This document shows positions 13,061 through 31,209 of a stretch of 64,000 nucleotides of DNA, one piece after another. Each line of letters opens with the position of its first letter. Position 1 is the stretch's first letter. This DNA comes from Maylandia zebra. Taxonomy: Eukaryota > Chordata > Actinopteri > Cichliformes > Cichlidae. The notes under the pieces are model-generated. The model had not been told where the DNA came from. It saw nothing but the letters and a program-made list of their open reading frames with translations, and made no database searches. Position numbers and translations under genes: made by a program. The stretch is from positions 33,844,794 through 33,908,793 of the forward strand of contig NC_135180.1 in NCBI RefSeq assembly GCF_041146795.1, given 5' to 3'.

Positions 13061-14776
13061 ACGTGCAACTACTATTTAGATATGTACACGAGAGCTGACT
13101 CACTGTGCTGTTTTTTTAAACGGACGGTCATCCAAATTATACTTGTTTGTGAGTCATTTGGGAATCATGAGTGTTTTTAAAGATGTGAAAATGAAATGCA
13201 CATGGGGCAGCCCAGCCCAGGTTTAGAGTATCATTCTTGTATTCTGTCTTGCTTCTACTAACTTTCAGACATCTTCTCAATAGAGGATACCTCCACCTCT
13301 CCAGACTGTGTTCCACCTGCACTTTGCTCTCACTGCAGATTACAGTGTTGTCGGTAAACATCATAGTCCATGGAGACTCCTGTCTGAGCTCATCTCTCAG
13401 CCCTCACGCCTACCACACACCTGACCAATGCCTCTGTGTCCGCATACATTAAAAAAATCTTTAATTCCTCTCTTGAATAGTAAATTATTGTCAGGCCTTT
13501 ATGACTAGATATAGTTTTTGTTTTGTTCTTTCTATTCCTTTTTATTTTATAGAGCGCAAAATATATTATATTTTCATCCCCACAGGTCATACCTGTGCAT
13601 TGTGTTCCACATTATACTGTACTGTATATTCCAGGAGGGCAGACTTGCAGTACTTTTCCAGAAACATGCAAGAACACCAAACATGTTACTGCTGAGCTGC
13701 ACTGCATTTGGTTGCTAAGCCAAAATGACATGTGTTCATGGAGTTTACGTTTTGTATATTTAGATGTAAATCAGCAGCTCTCTGTTTGAGTAACATTTAC
13801 ATTTTTTCTTATCAGAGATGGATGAATGTCACAAAATAAAGTCTGTAACTTTCTTTTAAATTATAAAGAGAAATTAGTTTACTTAATTTAAACCACCACT
13901 TTAGGGTAACCCTGTTCTACCCTCCCTGGCTGTGGCTAAGTGCTGGCTCTCCTGGTCATGTCTGCCTCTCACATTCCTCTGGAGTCCCGCCTCGCAGAGC
14001 CAGGCGTCTTGGCACAGCACTGACAGGGAATTTTCCACAGGTCCTCGGTGGACAGGCTACACAGGCCTACCTTTGTCTGTGCCTGTGCTCTGCCTACTTC
14101 TCTTCAGACCTTGCTCTTTCAGAAGTAAATACACACTCACTGTATCTGCTATATCACAGCCACAGAGACTCACAAATATACACATACACACACACAGCAA
14201 ACACTGACATTAAGCCAGGTCCAGATGTTGGCATTTAAAGTCTATATTTTCTCATTCCATTCTCAGCCATTTGGCCCAAAGTTGCATTTCGAGTCTCTTA
14301 GCAGTATCACATAAAATAATACATAGAGTGAAATGTGTAAAATCAGTTTACAGCTGTAGTCTCATGGTACTGACGTCATTGTTGGCTTTATTGATTGTTC
14401 ATAGGAAGTCTGTGGGCCATTGGCAGGTGCAGCAGGTCTGATATGGACGCCACAGACACATGAAAAAAAATCTCAACGTTCACAAAGAAAGGCTCCTTTT
14501 TCAAACAGGGAGCAGTGCCCTCATCTTGTTACTTAGAAAACAATAAACCGCTGCTGTGTATATACATACAAGTCTACACATGTCTTCAATCTATACACCG
14601 ATTGATATATTTTCATTGATTCTCAAATACAAAAACACTTGAATGCTATCTGGCCCACATAAATTGATTGCAGTGTTAGTGAGATAGCTTTTTAGATCAA
14701 ATTGAATGACCTGTGCACAGTGTCTCACTCTGTTACAGATATGATAGGCTCTAACAATCAACAATCAAACAAAGTT

Positions 14777-14876
14777 GGATGGATGGATGGATGGATGGAT
14801 GGATGGATGGATGGATGGATGGATGGATGGATGGATGGATGGATGGATGGATGGATGGATGGATGGATGGATGGAT
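14777..14876. repeat. (GGAT)25 microsatellite
   Basis: One hundred bases of perfect GGAT, followed by TAATTATTATTATTAAA. Its length and purity suggest a highly variable locus. Confidence 0.98.
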
Positions 14877-17800
14877 TAATTATTATTATTAAATCTGCTT
14901 TGCTGTGGTTCAGTGATGCAAAGCAAACTTAAGTTTATGACATTTAGAGTGATTTTAAGTAGTTTTGAAATTTTAAAGGTGGACAATACTAAACAAACAC
15001 AAATGCTTTTAGGTGTTTTTAAAGTGTAGTGCATTCAGAAGCCTAGAAGTCAAGGTTAAAAATGGCTGTTAGTGTTTAGAAAAAAGTGACCTGATCAGAG
15101 GCTCTTGGGGATTATTCCCATGTAAAGACAGAAGCTTTTCCTGTAGGCCCTGCTTGATACCCGCTGGGCTGCTCTGAGGCCCCCTGGTGGCAGGGTAATT
15201 AAAGTACCATAGCCCAGCCAAGCTGCAGTAACCCTCCCAAATCCACAGAGAATGACCAGAGCCATGGGTGCTCCTAATCCAGTTTGCGGCCATCGGGAAC
15301 TACTCCAGTCCCAGCCGGAAGACAAGGAGGTTGGGGACCATGAACAATAGCCCAGTCGAGGCAAAGGGAACAAGGGAGGGTGGGAATGAGTGAGAGTGAG
15401 GGCGAACCTGTATTCATCCTCGCTCCATGTCTCCCTCTGTTTTACTGCTTTAGTTGGAGAAAAACAATCTGCAGATCCTCCCTCTTCTTTTTTACCATTG
15501 TCATGGCATGTCTCACAGGCTCAGCCTCCATTTTTTTAATTCAGTCAGTTCACTGAACAGGAAGAGTACAAGGCAGTAAAGAGTTCAGCAAATGAACAGC
15601 CAGCTATGGTTGATTTTCATCTGTAATGGACTCAAGTCACACAAGTGTTTCATAAGTTTGTTATCATAAAAGTGTGATTTGGCGTGCACAGAACTTGCAG
15701 AATAACTTGGTGCAAGTTCACGAACTCTGTGGATATAATTTGAATAGCACTAGCTGACCTATGCAAGATTATACCTTTAGCATTCACATTCAGAGCACAA
15801 TTTGTGTAGCCTCACATGATCTGCCCTTTTTCTTAACAAGCTAAACTCATGAAATGCTCCCTCGCCAGCCTTTCTGCTCATACAGACCATAATCCCCTAC
15901 CTTGGGAAGACAGAGCAAGGGAGAAAAGGGCACAGTGGTAATCCAACCTACAGGTTTGTCTCCCTCATCTATTCACTCTTCAGGGGGTTCAGACCGGCAC
16001 CGCCCTCTACTGAACGCCACGGCACCGACCCAAAAAATCCAATTACATTCCTTCATTAACAAACCCAGCAGGACACGTACAAACAGAGCCCTATGCACAG
16101 CTGCACGCTCAAACAAACACACATGTACACACGTGAAATCTGCACCTGTGTATTCTCCCACACTGTGGGACTGTAGACAGGACCGATGGCGCTGCAAATG
16201 CTTTTGGGAGTTTCCTGAGTCATTTCCGACAAGGCTGCTGAAAACCTGCCTGTCCAGCTCTGCACAGGCTGAGCTCTGTGCTCAGTTTTCCATGATGCGA
16301 TGGCCCCAGTGGACAGACACAACACTTTTTCTCGCTGTGACACCCTGTTACAGTAAGTGTACTACCTCATTCCTCAGGAACCCACTGCTCAGGCTCACTA
16401 CCCCCAGGCTGACTCTACCACCAATAACCAGAAGTCAACATTTTAACATTTCAAAATTCTTCTTCTCACATTTATAAACAGCTGCAGCAAATTCAGATGA
16501 AACCCCAAATATGATAGTATATTAACATTTCAAAAAGCAAACTTTATACTATAAACTGAAACTGAAAGCCCACCTTAAGGCTTATAGTTCAGCTTTTATT
16601 TCATCATGATAGCTTCTAATTATCAGGGCTGTAAAACCCTTTCTGTTAGGGAGCACATTGCTCAGTGAAAAATAGGCTGAGACAAGGAAAATCATGTCAG
16701 TAACAAAGTACTCTCACCCTTCACTCTTAATTCCCACCTCTACGCTCTGGTTCCTCTGGTCAAGACAAATAATTACAAGCGTCATTTATTCCAACACTAG
16801 TGAGCTGTAGCGGGAAATCCAGTATAATTAGGAATAACTGTAAATGTCTTAATTGCTCTCACTGAACCATGATGAACCCCATCTCCCATTTTACTATTTA
16901 TGATGTTTTGTGCTCTTCTAAGCTGAATAACAACCATTTCTCACTTCTAGGGCAAACAAATCTCAACCATGATGTTTTTATTATAATAAATTTCACTGGC
17001 CAACATCTCTGTGAGTTGTCTAGCCCCAGAAATCCTGAAATGTAAAAGACGTCAAACCCTGGCCTGGGAGAGGTAGCAAGGTCGGGGAATTACGCGGGTT
17101 GGGAAGCTTATTGAGAAATGGCAGGTTGGCAGCTGGCTAAAGGCTGGTATCCAGACTGGTGCTGGCCAGAGTAAATTATGCCTGGCAGCCTATTCCCATA
17201 CATCCACCCTGCTATCCCTTCGTTTCACACATACTGACCCTCCAAATAGAAATGGGAACAGTGTGCTCACATTAGAAGTCAAAACAGAAAGAAGTTTGCC
17301 ACATTTTCTTCAGCTTCTCACCTTTGATCCAACACATCCCTGCAAAAACACAAGGGAGTAATTATCTGTGGCATCCTGATTAACTGTCACTTAACTGGTC
17401 AGGCTTGTAGTGTAACCTCTCCTCCCGTGATTGCCTTTCCCTTGACTGATGGATCAAACTGTGTCAGCTTCTTCAGGTAATCATCGCTCTGCACTAAAAT
17501 GAAAGCAAAGCATAAAAGCTGTATACAGAAGTGCATTTGGATGCACAACACTACTAATAATTGGATTTCATAATAACTGAGAATGCTGATAATTCAAAGG
17601 TGCTTTAAGACAATTAGTATATACGTAAAGATTTCTGACGCCCATTTTGGCATCATAATAAAAAAAAATTCATTTTACACCACTTCTAACAGATGATATT
17701 TAAAAGGGAGATCAAAGCACAACTTCAACATCATTAGTTGCTGTGCACATCCGTTTCCTCTCTCATTTTCCATGCCTCTGTCTTGTTGTGTCAGAACATG

Positions 17801-19606
17801 AAGAGTGTTAGTCCTCTGTCTGAGAAGCTCTCCCTCTCAGCAGCAAACCCCCACATTCCAGGAGAAATCGCAGAATCAACAGCCATGAAATTCATTTCTC
17901 ACATGGCCGCATCTGTGCCTCCTAATCATAACCTGGACTGACAATTCAATCCCGTACTCCAACGCCCGCTTCCTTCTCCCCACCCCGGCTTCCCCAATCA
18001 CTCCCCATCTCTCACAAAACTCCCTCACCTCCTCCCCCCTCCTTCAGTTTCCCTAATTGCATTGCGACATCCGCACCCCCCTTGCCACCCCAAACTCATT
18101 AGGACCAGCAAAAAACAATTAACAATGCCAACTTTAATTACAGTAATGGTCGTAAGGGAGTTAGTGACCTGGTTCCTCAGCACAGCTCCATCCAGCCAGC
18201 CTCCTAGCAGCACATCCACCTTCTGCATGTGGGATTAAAAAAACAAGATGGGGTGGAGTTTGGATGGCAGACATGGTGTCAGGGTCAGTCTGAACTGGCT
18301 GACTAATGGCTGGTCATATATGGTGATTAGGCTGTAAGAGGCTAAAGGGGGTGTCCAGTTTGGTCCCCTAGTGAGACTAAAATGTTTTCTGGGCCCTGTA
18401 CTGGGGGCTGGGCCTCATCATCCATGTGCCTAGTATTTTATGAAAATGATGGATGTGTAAAGTCATGTAAATTACTAAATTAGAGTAATGGATGATTACA
18501 GCAATTTGCTCTTAGCATTGCCAGCAGTGTACATTCCAGGCTGCAGCACACAATGTTGGCAGAGCCCACATCTCTGGGCCTGCAGGTGAGTGAGGAGGAT
18601 GGTTGAGAGTTTTGGTCAACATGAAGCTTTCATGGATTTAGACATGTGCAGCCAATATTAAATTTTTGGCCTGATGCAAACTAGACCTGTGGAAACATAA
18701 AAAAGATGACCCTTAAGAAGGAAGACATTTAAACACACACGCTGCAAAACTATAGCAATTATTGTAGCTCGTATAGAAGAACAAATACATCTTTAAGGGG
18801 CTTTCTGAACGCCATGTGCCTGAGTGAGCGCACCGTTGTCGGCTCAGCTCGGAACTAAATAGTTTAATAAGCAGCTAATAATGCATTAATTCTGAGCAGA
18901 GCACAGGAACAGCCAAGCAACCATATAGGTTAGAAATAAGTGAACATACTACTCTGTTTATGAAATTTCTTCCCTACAGTTTGAGCCCTAAAAGGAATTA
19001 AATTTTACTATAAAAGTAGCTCATGTTGAACTCACCACCTAGATCCAAGATGGGGAAATCTGTATAACCAATATATACAACCACACATATAACCAAAACC
19101 ACAGTAAGAGAAAACGAAAATAAATTATTCTTTAAAAAAACAGCTCTGCCAAAGTGCTAATTTGTAACTTTTTATTAAATAAATCTCGCATGTTTTGCAG
19201 TTTGTGATGTTGCTCTGGGATGGTATTTATGCTAAGAAAGCCCACTCTACCATTTTAATGCAACTTACTACTGTAGCATGTCTGATCAAAGGCTGCATGA
19301 GTCTATCAGTGTGTGTGTGTCTTGGTGTTCGAAGAGGTGTAGTGTAGCATGTGTCAGTACAGGCCAGGGTGAGTGCGCTCCGGCAGTCTGGCAGCACTGT
19401 GCTCCCGGCTCCTCATACTCTGGATTAATGCCGATTGTTTGGGAATGACTTGGAACTGTGGACCACACAAGGAGAGCGAGGGGGAATGCCGACCTGCACC
19501 GTTCTGCAGGAGAGAGAAGCAGACGGGAGTCCACAGAGAGTTTTTAGCAGGCATTATCTTTCTACTTCTCAGTGTTTCCTTTCGTTCTCCGTCTTCCTCC
19601 ACTATG

Positions 19607-19610
<4 letters not shown>

Positions 19611-19675
<65 letters not shown>
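19611..19675. repeat. (CA)32 microsatellite
   Basis: Uninterrupted CA run of about 65 bases. Confidence 0.98.
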
Positions 19676-19677
<2 letters not shown>

Positions 19678-22600
19678 TCTCCCTTTGTCTCCCTTCACTC
19701 TCAGTCTTCCTGCTCCCTTTTTCATTTTTCATTCACCCTTTGAAAACCACTCAGCTGTACCCAGGCCTTTGCTTTCCTGAGGTCAAGATGAAACAACATT
19801 TCTGTAACTACAGCTCTTACCTGCCCTGCTGAGTATGTGCGTACGCGCGTGTGTGCGTCCACAAATACATCTGAATGTATGTTTGTAGTGTTCTGTGGGA
19901 GGTCTAAAGCACAGTGTGGATGGACGCTTAGGGAGGGATATGAAGAGGACAACAATTCATCAAAAAAACACAGGCACTGGCTTCAATTAGCTGAACTCAC
20001 TCTGTGCGAGGCTGCTTTTTAGCGTGAGCCATTAAAGATGGCCAGTGTTTTGCTGTAGTGTACATTCCTGGTGAATCCTGCTCTGTAAACACAGGGGTGC
20101 ATCTCTAATATATTTCTTTGCTGCTTAATCGGTTCAGTCAGCAAGTAAGCAAAACTCTCCCACATCCAGCAACAACAGTGAAGGATGCTGACTGGGAGCT
20201 CTCGGCCTGCTCAGCTGTGCAGCTCAAATTATGTGAAAGAGGAGAGAATAAAACACAGGAGCTGGCAATGACAGGAGACACAAGACTGACAGCTGTGTTT
20301 ATAGAGCAGGGTGTGGGAGGCTGTAGCCCTGCGGATTCACTCCATCCAGAAAATGACTCCCATGACCTGCCCAGATGCTTGCTGTGACTTGATAGCATTC
20401 ATGTGGAGGCTCTTTATAAATCAAATAGGAGCTTGATATCAAATGCATTTTATTCGGTGTCTAGAATGGGTGAAGTCACAGTCTGGGATGGTCGGTGTTT
20501 TGTTTCCCAAAGGACAAAGTACAGTAACGTGTGCTAAAAGAGCAGGGTGTGAGTAATGGCAGTGGTGAAAAGTAATCCGACTGCCAATTTATTACAATTA
20601 AAGATGAGAAGTGTCAAATACATTTTAAAAAACTGCACACTATTTCTATGCTATACACCCACAGTGGGAAAATACATGTGTTTTGGTGTCACTGTAAGCT
20701 GCCTGCAAGACAAAGCAAGCATTTAACACAAGTCTGAAACTGAAGTACCATAGTGGGATTTAGGCATCATTAATGGTTTTATTCGGATGTGATTTTAAAG
20801 GCTCCTCAGTGGGAACAGACTAGCTATCAGCCATTTAAACCTCATGGCAACAAAATCAGGTGTGCTTAATAATAACAGTGATTGGGGATTTCACCAAGAA
20901 AAGGGTCAAGTGCCAAAAAATAAGCAAAGCGGGATGAGAAGCACTAACAGTAGCTGTGGTGGACAGTTTCTTTTAACACTTTGTTTGCTTCACTTCATTA
21001 AAAAGAAGTTATTTTCTTCTCTGTTATGACTTCGGTCTTCTCTGTGGCATGGGCTAAACTAAAGGATTAAGAAGAGCACAAACACAAGCAAGTCCAGCCC
21101 ACAGTCCAGCTGTTCCACATATTTTTTACCCTGCTATAACATGGAGACGACGCTCTCTTAAGATCTGCATACAGACTTTGCACAGGGCCGACGCACAGCC
21201 ATGCCCACCTCTTTTTTAGCTTCCTGTAGTTTCTGTGCACTGTCATCATCATTTATGCCTGCGCTTTACTGTGTTGGGCTCTTTAAAGAACAGCAGATTT
21301 TTCTTTTAAAATGTATTTTGAAAAATAATGGGAATGGGAGGAAAGGCCTCTGGATGATATTGTTGTCTATTTATGTTCTGACACATGCCATCAACTCAGA
21401 CACATCACACATGAGCACCGGATTAAATATAGGCCTGCAGTGTTTCTGGCATGTTTGATCATGTTTGACCTGCTGACACTGAAACACCACCTTACATTCA
21501 CACTTTAAATTTGAGCTGCCAGTGACGGCGCAACTCACAGTTCTCGTCTTGCCGCTGTTGTGATTTTCATCCCCACAGCTGCACAGAAACAAACACCAGC
21601 CTCCAGTTTTCTTTTACCCACATCCCTCTTTCTTCACTCCCTCCAACTTTTTCTTCCATTCACCTCCCCCTTGTACACTAAGCCAAATACTCCGCATCCA
21701 CCCACCCCATAGGCTGCCTCTCTCCACTGCAGCTGCCAAGAATAAGACAGGCTGATGTGGGGGCCCCATGGGGGAGGCCCAGCGCTGGTGAAATAGTGCT
21801 TCTCCAGCCTGAGCTGAATTCAGCCACTTGGCTCTGTTTATTTAATATTCAGTCAGCTGTGGGGAGTGGGGTTAGCCACAGCTTATAAAACTCAGTCAGC
21901 ATGACCAAGATATAACCCCCTCCCCATCATTATTCAACAACTACACATGCACGCATGCACATACTTACACATAACACACGCATGAGCACACACCCTGTAC
22001 CGTTACACTTTCTCCTACAGGTTATATCATCCAAGGTATGACTACACCAATGAAGTCTCTCTTAGTTTTATGCATGAAGCAGCTTTAATGCAATAATAAT
22101 ACAAATGATACCTTTTAATTTTATAGTGCTCTTTAAAATAAAGTTGAGAGGCAAATTTAATCAGAGAAACAGCTCAAGATTTTGTGAGTCATCACAGCAA
22201 TCACCTTTAGTTTAAATTTCATCTAAAAGTTCTCCGTGTCCAATGTGATGAGTAGAAACAAGGAGGGCAAAAGTTACATGCAAGCTTTTCATTTTGTCCT
22301 TATGTAAACTATAATAACTTTCCTTCCTACACATCAAAGGTGAACTCAAGCATGTAATGAGCTTAACTTTTTGAGTGGTATTAAGACGATTTAAACAAAG
22401 CAGGAAACAAGAGAGAACGGCTCATGCACTCCAAAAAGTGAGTTCAGACGATCGTGAAGCGATCGAATGTGGATTTGAGCATGAGAGAGGCGGGGGGTGG
22501 GACCTTCATAATTCTCACAGCAGTCAATATTCACCCTACCCTGCTGGGGGCAATACCAGCATGCTTCATCTATGCATCGACTGGAAGGCTCCATGGCAAC

Positions 22601-25600
22601 TCCCGGGGTCAGGGGTCACACAGAAAGGTTGCTTTTATCCGCTAATGAGGTCGGTACCTGGGGCTCCACGTCTCCCCGCTTCTGTCTCTCTGCCTCTCCT
22701 CTGTGTAGTGAAAGGCGGGGGGTTCGGCAGTTATGAATGCCTACCAAGTGACACCAATGCCATCTTCACTCATCTTCGTCCTGACCTCTGAGGCGTGCAC
22801 TTTGAGCCTGGTATGGGGCAGGAGGGGCTACTTGTATTAGGTACTGCCCCATAGGGAAGATAACAAACGGCTCCAAAATTGCTGTCCCCCAGTCTGGCTC
22901 CTCATTGTGAAATAAGTGTTCACATGCAAATTGACAATCGCCCCACAAGCCCTGTGGACGGTCCTGCCCCGTACCTTCACTTTAGTTTGATTGATTGCCT
23001 TTACACCAACATGGTTTGTGTAGGTAGGTGCTTAGTGTTAAAGTGCCCCGTGATTGATGTTATGTTGTTTTGTGTCTTACACACTAATCGGCTGTGGCGA
23101 AAGAGTAGTACCGAAAAGTCAAACAAACCATACGATTAACATTTGTCTTTTTAATGATTTACTGAAAGCACCGAGTCGACATGTTGTCTGACTTATAAAC
23201 TGCTTAAAACAAAGAAGTGTTGAATGAGACACGAAGCTTCCTATTGGACAAGCTGCTAATGCCCCAGGAAAACACACTTCCACTACCTTCACTATATCAC
23301 ACAAGGCTCATTGGCCCATGTGCCCCTTCAATGGGGCAAACAGGCACCCTCACAGCCTCTGTCCCTCTTCCACACCCCCTTACTCTCACACACACGCCCC
23401 CTGTCATGTTCACAGGACTGAGAAAGGAGTCCATTAACTCTGATTTAGTGGCAGTGTCATGCGGTCCCCTTTTGTAAGGTGGTGACATTCGGTGAATAGG
23501 AATCAGAATTTCCCCACCACCACCACCACCCCTCCCTTCCTCCAACTTTTCTCCTCCTGGCTCCATGCGCAGGGTATGCGGAGGAGTTTGTGTGGCTCTG
23601 GTGGGAGTGTGAGGGGTTCAGCGTTGCAACTTTCGGGGGGTGGGGACATGGATTGAGAGGGTTTTGCTGCCACATGTCTCTGAGTGGCGGCCTCTTTGTG
23701 CCTGGGCCAGCCTGTTTGTTTAGCCTTTCCTCGGAGAGCTGCCTCACACATTGGTGCCTCGTACGGATGAAAAAAGAGACAGGTTCAAACTTTGAGAGAA
23801 AAGGAGTTGTTGTGTTGCGTTTGTTTTAAATAAACCCAGCTTCTAATATTCCTGTCAGTTATGGCACACCATGGACTCTCTTTTAGCTGTACCACCTAAA
23901 AGACGCCCATCAAATAAGACACTGAGAAAGGAAGTCTTATAAAAAAAAGAAAATCCAGAAAATCCAGAAAATAGGACTTAACTTATCTTGTAAAAATCAA
24001 AGTTAAAGAACAAAATACTGTCTACATTATAATATAGAGTTATTCGTTAAACATAGGAGCTCGTGATAACTGACAAAAAAGCAAAAGAAAAGAAAATCTG
24101 GACATCAGAACTGCATCATCTGGCCTCATAACCTTTCCAAAGAAATGTTATTTCTTGGGGAGGATTGTTGAGAAATCAAACCATCAGTTTCTTTGGCAAC
24201 AGAGATAAAACAAAATGATTAAAGACAGGTGATGTAGTGCATGCTGGAAGTTTTTTCAGTGTCATTAAAAAAAATAAAAAGATTTATTATATAATATTTA
24301 ATGCTGCAGACAGCAACATCTGGAATAATCCTATAACTTTGTGAGATTTTTACCTCACAAATAACCCTTGGTCAGATCTTTTCTTTCAAATGCAGAAAAC
24401 CTTTTTTGTTTTAAATTTTTTACGCAACTAAAACCTTACAGTCATACTTATTCAGATGATGCTCAAGTGGTATAAGTACATGCAATTTAATGTGAAATAA
24501 TGAAAACGTTATTGAAAGGCCTCACATCTGTTACTAACTGGTATCAAAAGCTGGTGGTGTGCACTGCCCCCGTAAAGTCCCTTCCCTTTCTGACTCTCCG
24601 CTCCCTGCAGCCAGTGGTGTCATCCGTGTCAGCACTGCAGGTGAGCTACATTTAAAAAAAAACAAGAGGCCAGAGAGGTCAGCCTTCATTATTCTACCCT
24701 GCTCGCTTGGGAAAACAAAATAAGAAAATATTTACACAAACAGGAAGCTGTGCATTTCCTAATGATTGGAAACATGTTGAGCGTGACGTTTGTTCCCTCC
24801 CTCCCGGCTATTGGTGCCGCCCTCTCACTCAGCACGCACATATACACCCCTTCATGCACATATATAGGCTACAAGTCCACTGAACTGGATGGTATGTAGT
24901 ATGAGAACAGGCTGGCATTATACTGGCACGAAAGATTTGAGAAAGATTTTAGGAGTTAAGCTTTCTTTGACATTAAACTCCGGATGGTGGAATGTTTCAA
25001 CCCAAACTAAGAGCCCATTAATGCTGTTGAGTTTAGGCTTCCCTCCAGCCATGTTAGATCAGCCATAATAAGTTGTGAGTTTATGGACCTTTGCTCCCCA
25101 AATGTCTACCATGTTGCTAATTGCGTACATCTGTGGCTCTCGTTTTGATGTTTTGTCACAATGTGCAGCTGTCCATTCTATTTCCAACAAACTCTGATTA
25201 AAAGTGGCACGGCCCTCCTGTTATCTGTGTTCAGCCCTAATAAGAGCCATGCAACAGCTTTTGTGTTTTAGAACAAACTCTGAAATTCAATTTAGAAGCT
25301 CATTTTTTAGTCAAAATAAGAAAGAAAAATACGCCTCAAACCACCAATGATTCATTTTATTGACTGTAACATACCTAAGAGTTATTTGCCAAGATTATTG
25401 TTTGTTCATAGTTGCCATAACTAAACAGTACTTGAAAAGGAAACACATCTTTTTGAAATTGCCTAGTATCTTGTATATATAAAATATTTAATTTGCTGAT
25501 GTCACAGATGTGTCAAATTAGAGAAATCAAAATACACAGAATATATGGACTATAATTCTGATTTCCAGCTTCATATTTTTATTCTTGGACATTATTAAAG

Positions 25601-27650
25601 TAGCTTTGATAGAGTCACAGTTAAAATAATCCTTATTTCTTATTTATACTCTGCCATGGTGCAGCTCCACAGCCTGTACACTCTCTAAAACAAGGCCACG
25701 ATCACTTCAGGCCTACTTCTTATGGCCGTATCAGGGATACTTTTATTCATTATTGAGTCCTAAAACCTGAAAGCAACTGTTTCTGTCCAGTTTCTAACAT
25801 AGAACCTATCTAAAAAGAATGAAATGATATACCGGATTTAAAAATGTTTATGATGTCAAGTCAGATTAAAAATTAAAATTTAATCTAATCACATACTAAG
25901 ATGATTGATGCATTCATGTGTTCAAAAAAAAATGACTTAAGAACTGCTTGTTTGCACACACGTTATGTATGATATGTTACAGAGTGATGTCACGGCTGCA
26001 CTCTTCAGATGTAGGTCTACATAAATTACCAAGGATGTCACTGCCGTTATTATAAAAGCTTAACAAGACCCCAACCAGACACACCCGCACACACACAACC
26101 ATTTTAAATCTTAATGGAAACTTAATGTGGATTTTAAACAGTTTAATTAACTGTGATCTTAAGAAAGTTTCTTGACAAGGTCTTGAGTTTGTTGATATCA
26201 GATAGCAGTTGCTTATACTACGGCATGGTGTCATCAGCGGGGGGATCAGCACAAATGCGTGCTATGTGTACGCCAGTGAAACCTGATCTTGAGTAATTGT
26301 CAGGATAAGGCGAGGGATTGACCTCTGCCATGAACCATATTTTCTGAAACAACACATACTTGAGCTGGCTTTGAAATAGCCTCTGCTACAGGACCAGAGT
26401 AGCCTCTGAGGAAGCCAGCCATCAACTTTTTAGTGTAACTAAACAAAGCCTGTGGTAATTTCATTCGCTCACTATTGCATTTTCAGCAAGCAGATATCTG
26501 ATGCCATCTGCTCTCCCAGATGCCATCCCTCTGATGGCCTTGGCATCACACGGCAGCAATGTGAGGTATGAGTTTATCTGGACACAGCCAGGATGTGCCC
26601 CACTATTTTGTATTGAAGCTCTGTTTCTCACCCTTTTAATTTATTTATTAAATCACCTAATAAAACATCTTTTGACTGTTGGACCTCAAAGCAGATGTGG
26701 TCATTGTTATTGTAACCAAGCATCCAAGACAGTTATGTTCTGTGTTTCCATTACTGATTAGTGGAAAATGTTACATACAAACTCATGAGGCATGTCATAA
26801 AGATTTATTTTTTAAATTCAAACTCTTGTGTCTTTGAAGTCCAAACAACCAGACACGCATCTCTCCTTCCACAGGCTTTACATCTCTCTACAACGAAGTT
26901 CACACACACACTGTGTTTGTATCTTGGTGTTGTGACAGCTCAAATCCTGCAGTGTTCAGTTCACATTCCTTTCATCCCAAATCCCCCAGGGGTCGGCCCC
27001 ACCACTCCCAATCACAGTGTGAGAAAATCAGACAGATGCATGATCTGGCAGATGGTAGGAAAGTCCATGGTCAAAATGACATCTATGTCACACATGCTGT
27101 ACAGAGTCCATGCAACAGGCGCTTAACTGCGGCCATGAATGAACAGGTTTCTATCACAAGGCCTGCACGTTTCAGCCTGAAACGTTAGGAATCTGGCTGA
27201 GAAAACCATCGCCTTTGGTGTAGCGTTGCAGAGTGACTGAATTTGGATCAAAGATCTTTTAAAAATGGTCTAGAGGGCCGCTCAGTTTTTAGTAACAAAA
27301 ATACTTGCCATATTGGCCTCCTCTCCCATAGGTTTTTTTTTTTTAACCGGAAACCTTCAATAAAAATATACTTCTTAAATTCAAAGAGATGTACAGGATA
27401 AGACTTCAATACAACTTTCAAAATCACATTTCAAGCACAAAGAGAACAGCTGGTGACCTTATCCAGTGAATTAAAATAACAGAAAACACCTGAAATATTG
27501 GCCCAAATTCAAATTTTCAAAACTATTTTTGACTGACTTAAGTTTGTTTGAACAAATGCACCCAATACTTTTATTTTGTTGACAGCAGGGAAATGGTTCA
27601 CACTGGGCTCAGTCAACCTGAGATCAGTGTACATGTCCACATCGTACCTG

Positions 27651-27656
27651 TTTATT
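27651..27656 (-). terminator. Candidate polyadenylation signal of the unnamed gene
   Basis: TTTATT on the plus strand reads AATAAA on the minus strand, 259 bases below the stop codon. Distance and orientation fit; nothing else supports it. Confidence 0.4.
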
Positions 27657-27914
27657 CTCGAAGTAACTGATGAAAGTGTGCCCCCTAGTGTTTGAAATGT
27701 GCTTTACAGTGAAAATCTGTTCTTGCCTGCTCTTAAATCCAAGAGGTAGAAAAGATAAAGCAGCTAAGTTAAAGTACACATACAAGTCAAAGCAATGCAA
27801 TGACAAAGAGCAATAAATAATAAAATTTTAGGCAACCAGCAAATGATCAACATTTGAATATTCCTTCCCTAGCTCACTACCACATCATCTGCGTTTAAAT
27901 ACGTTTTTAACAAA

Positions 27915-31209
<3,295 letters not shown>

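Larger units (their letters stand above)
10493..27650. other. Gene-free stretch of about 17 kb
   Basis: Contains microsatellites, two weak SINE-like fragments and anonymous sequence. The longest open frames (15902-16477, 191 codons; 22375-22791, 138 codons) have no recognisable domain and no codon pattern I trust. Blocks at 16780-16960, 17030-17190, 18040-18190 and 21770-21910 are non-repetitive and dense in ATTA sites. They are candidates for regulatory elements only. Confidence 0.6.

Noticed and set aside
15902..16477. Longest open frame of the window (191 codons, plus strand)
   Set aside because: No domain, no hydrophobic or repeat pattern, no splice or promoter context, and overlapping open frames on the other strand. 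Looks like chance.
19354..19832. Several open frames with long His-Thr or Val-Cys runs
   Set aside because: Produced by the CA microsatellite read in different frames.
20563..20660. Possible further hAT element starting CAGTGGTGAAAAGTAA
   Set aside because: Resembles a common fish hAT end, but no matching right end or 8-bp duplication was found.
22375..22791. 138-codon open frame on the plus strand
   Set aside because: No recognisable product, competing frames on both strands, and no gene context.
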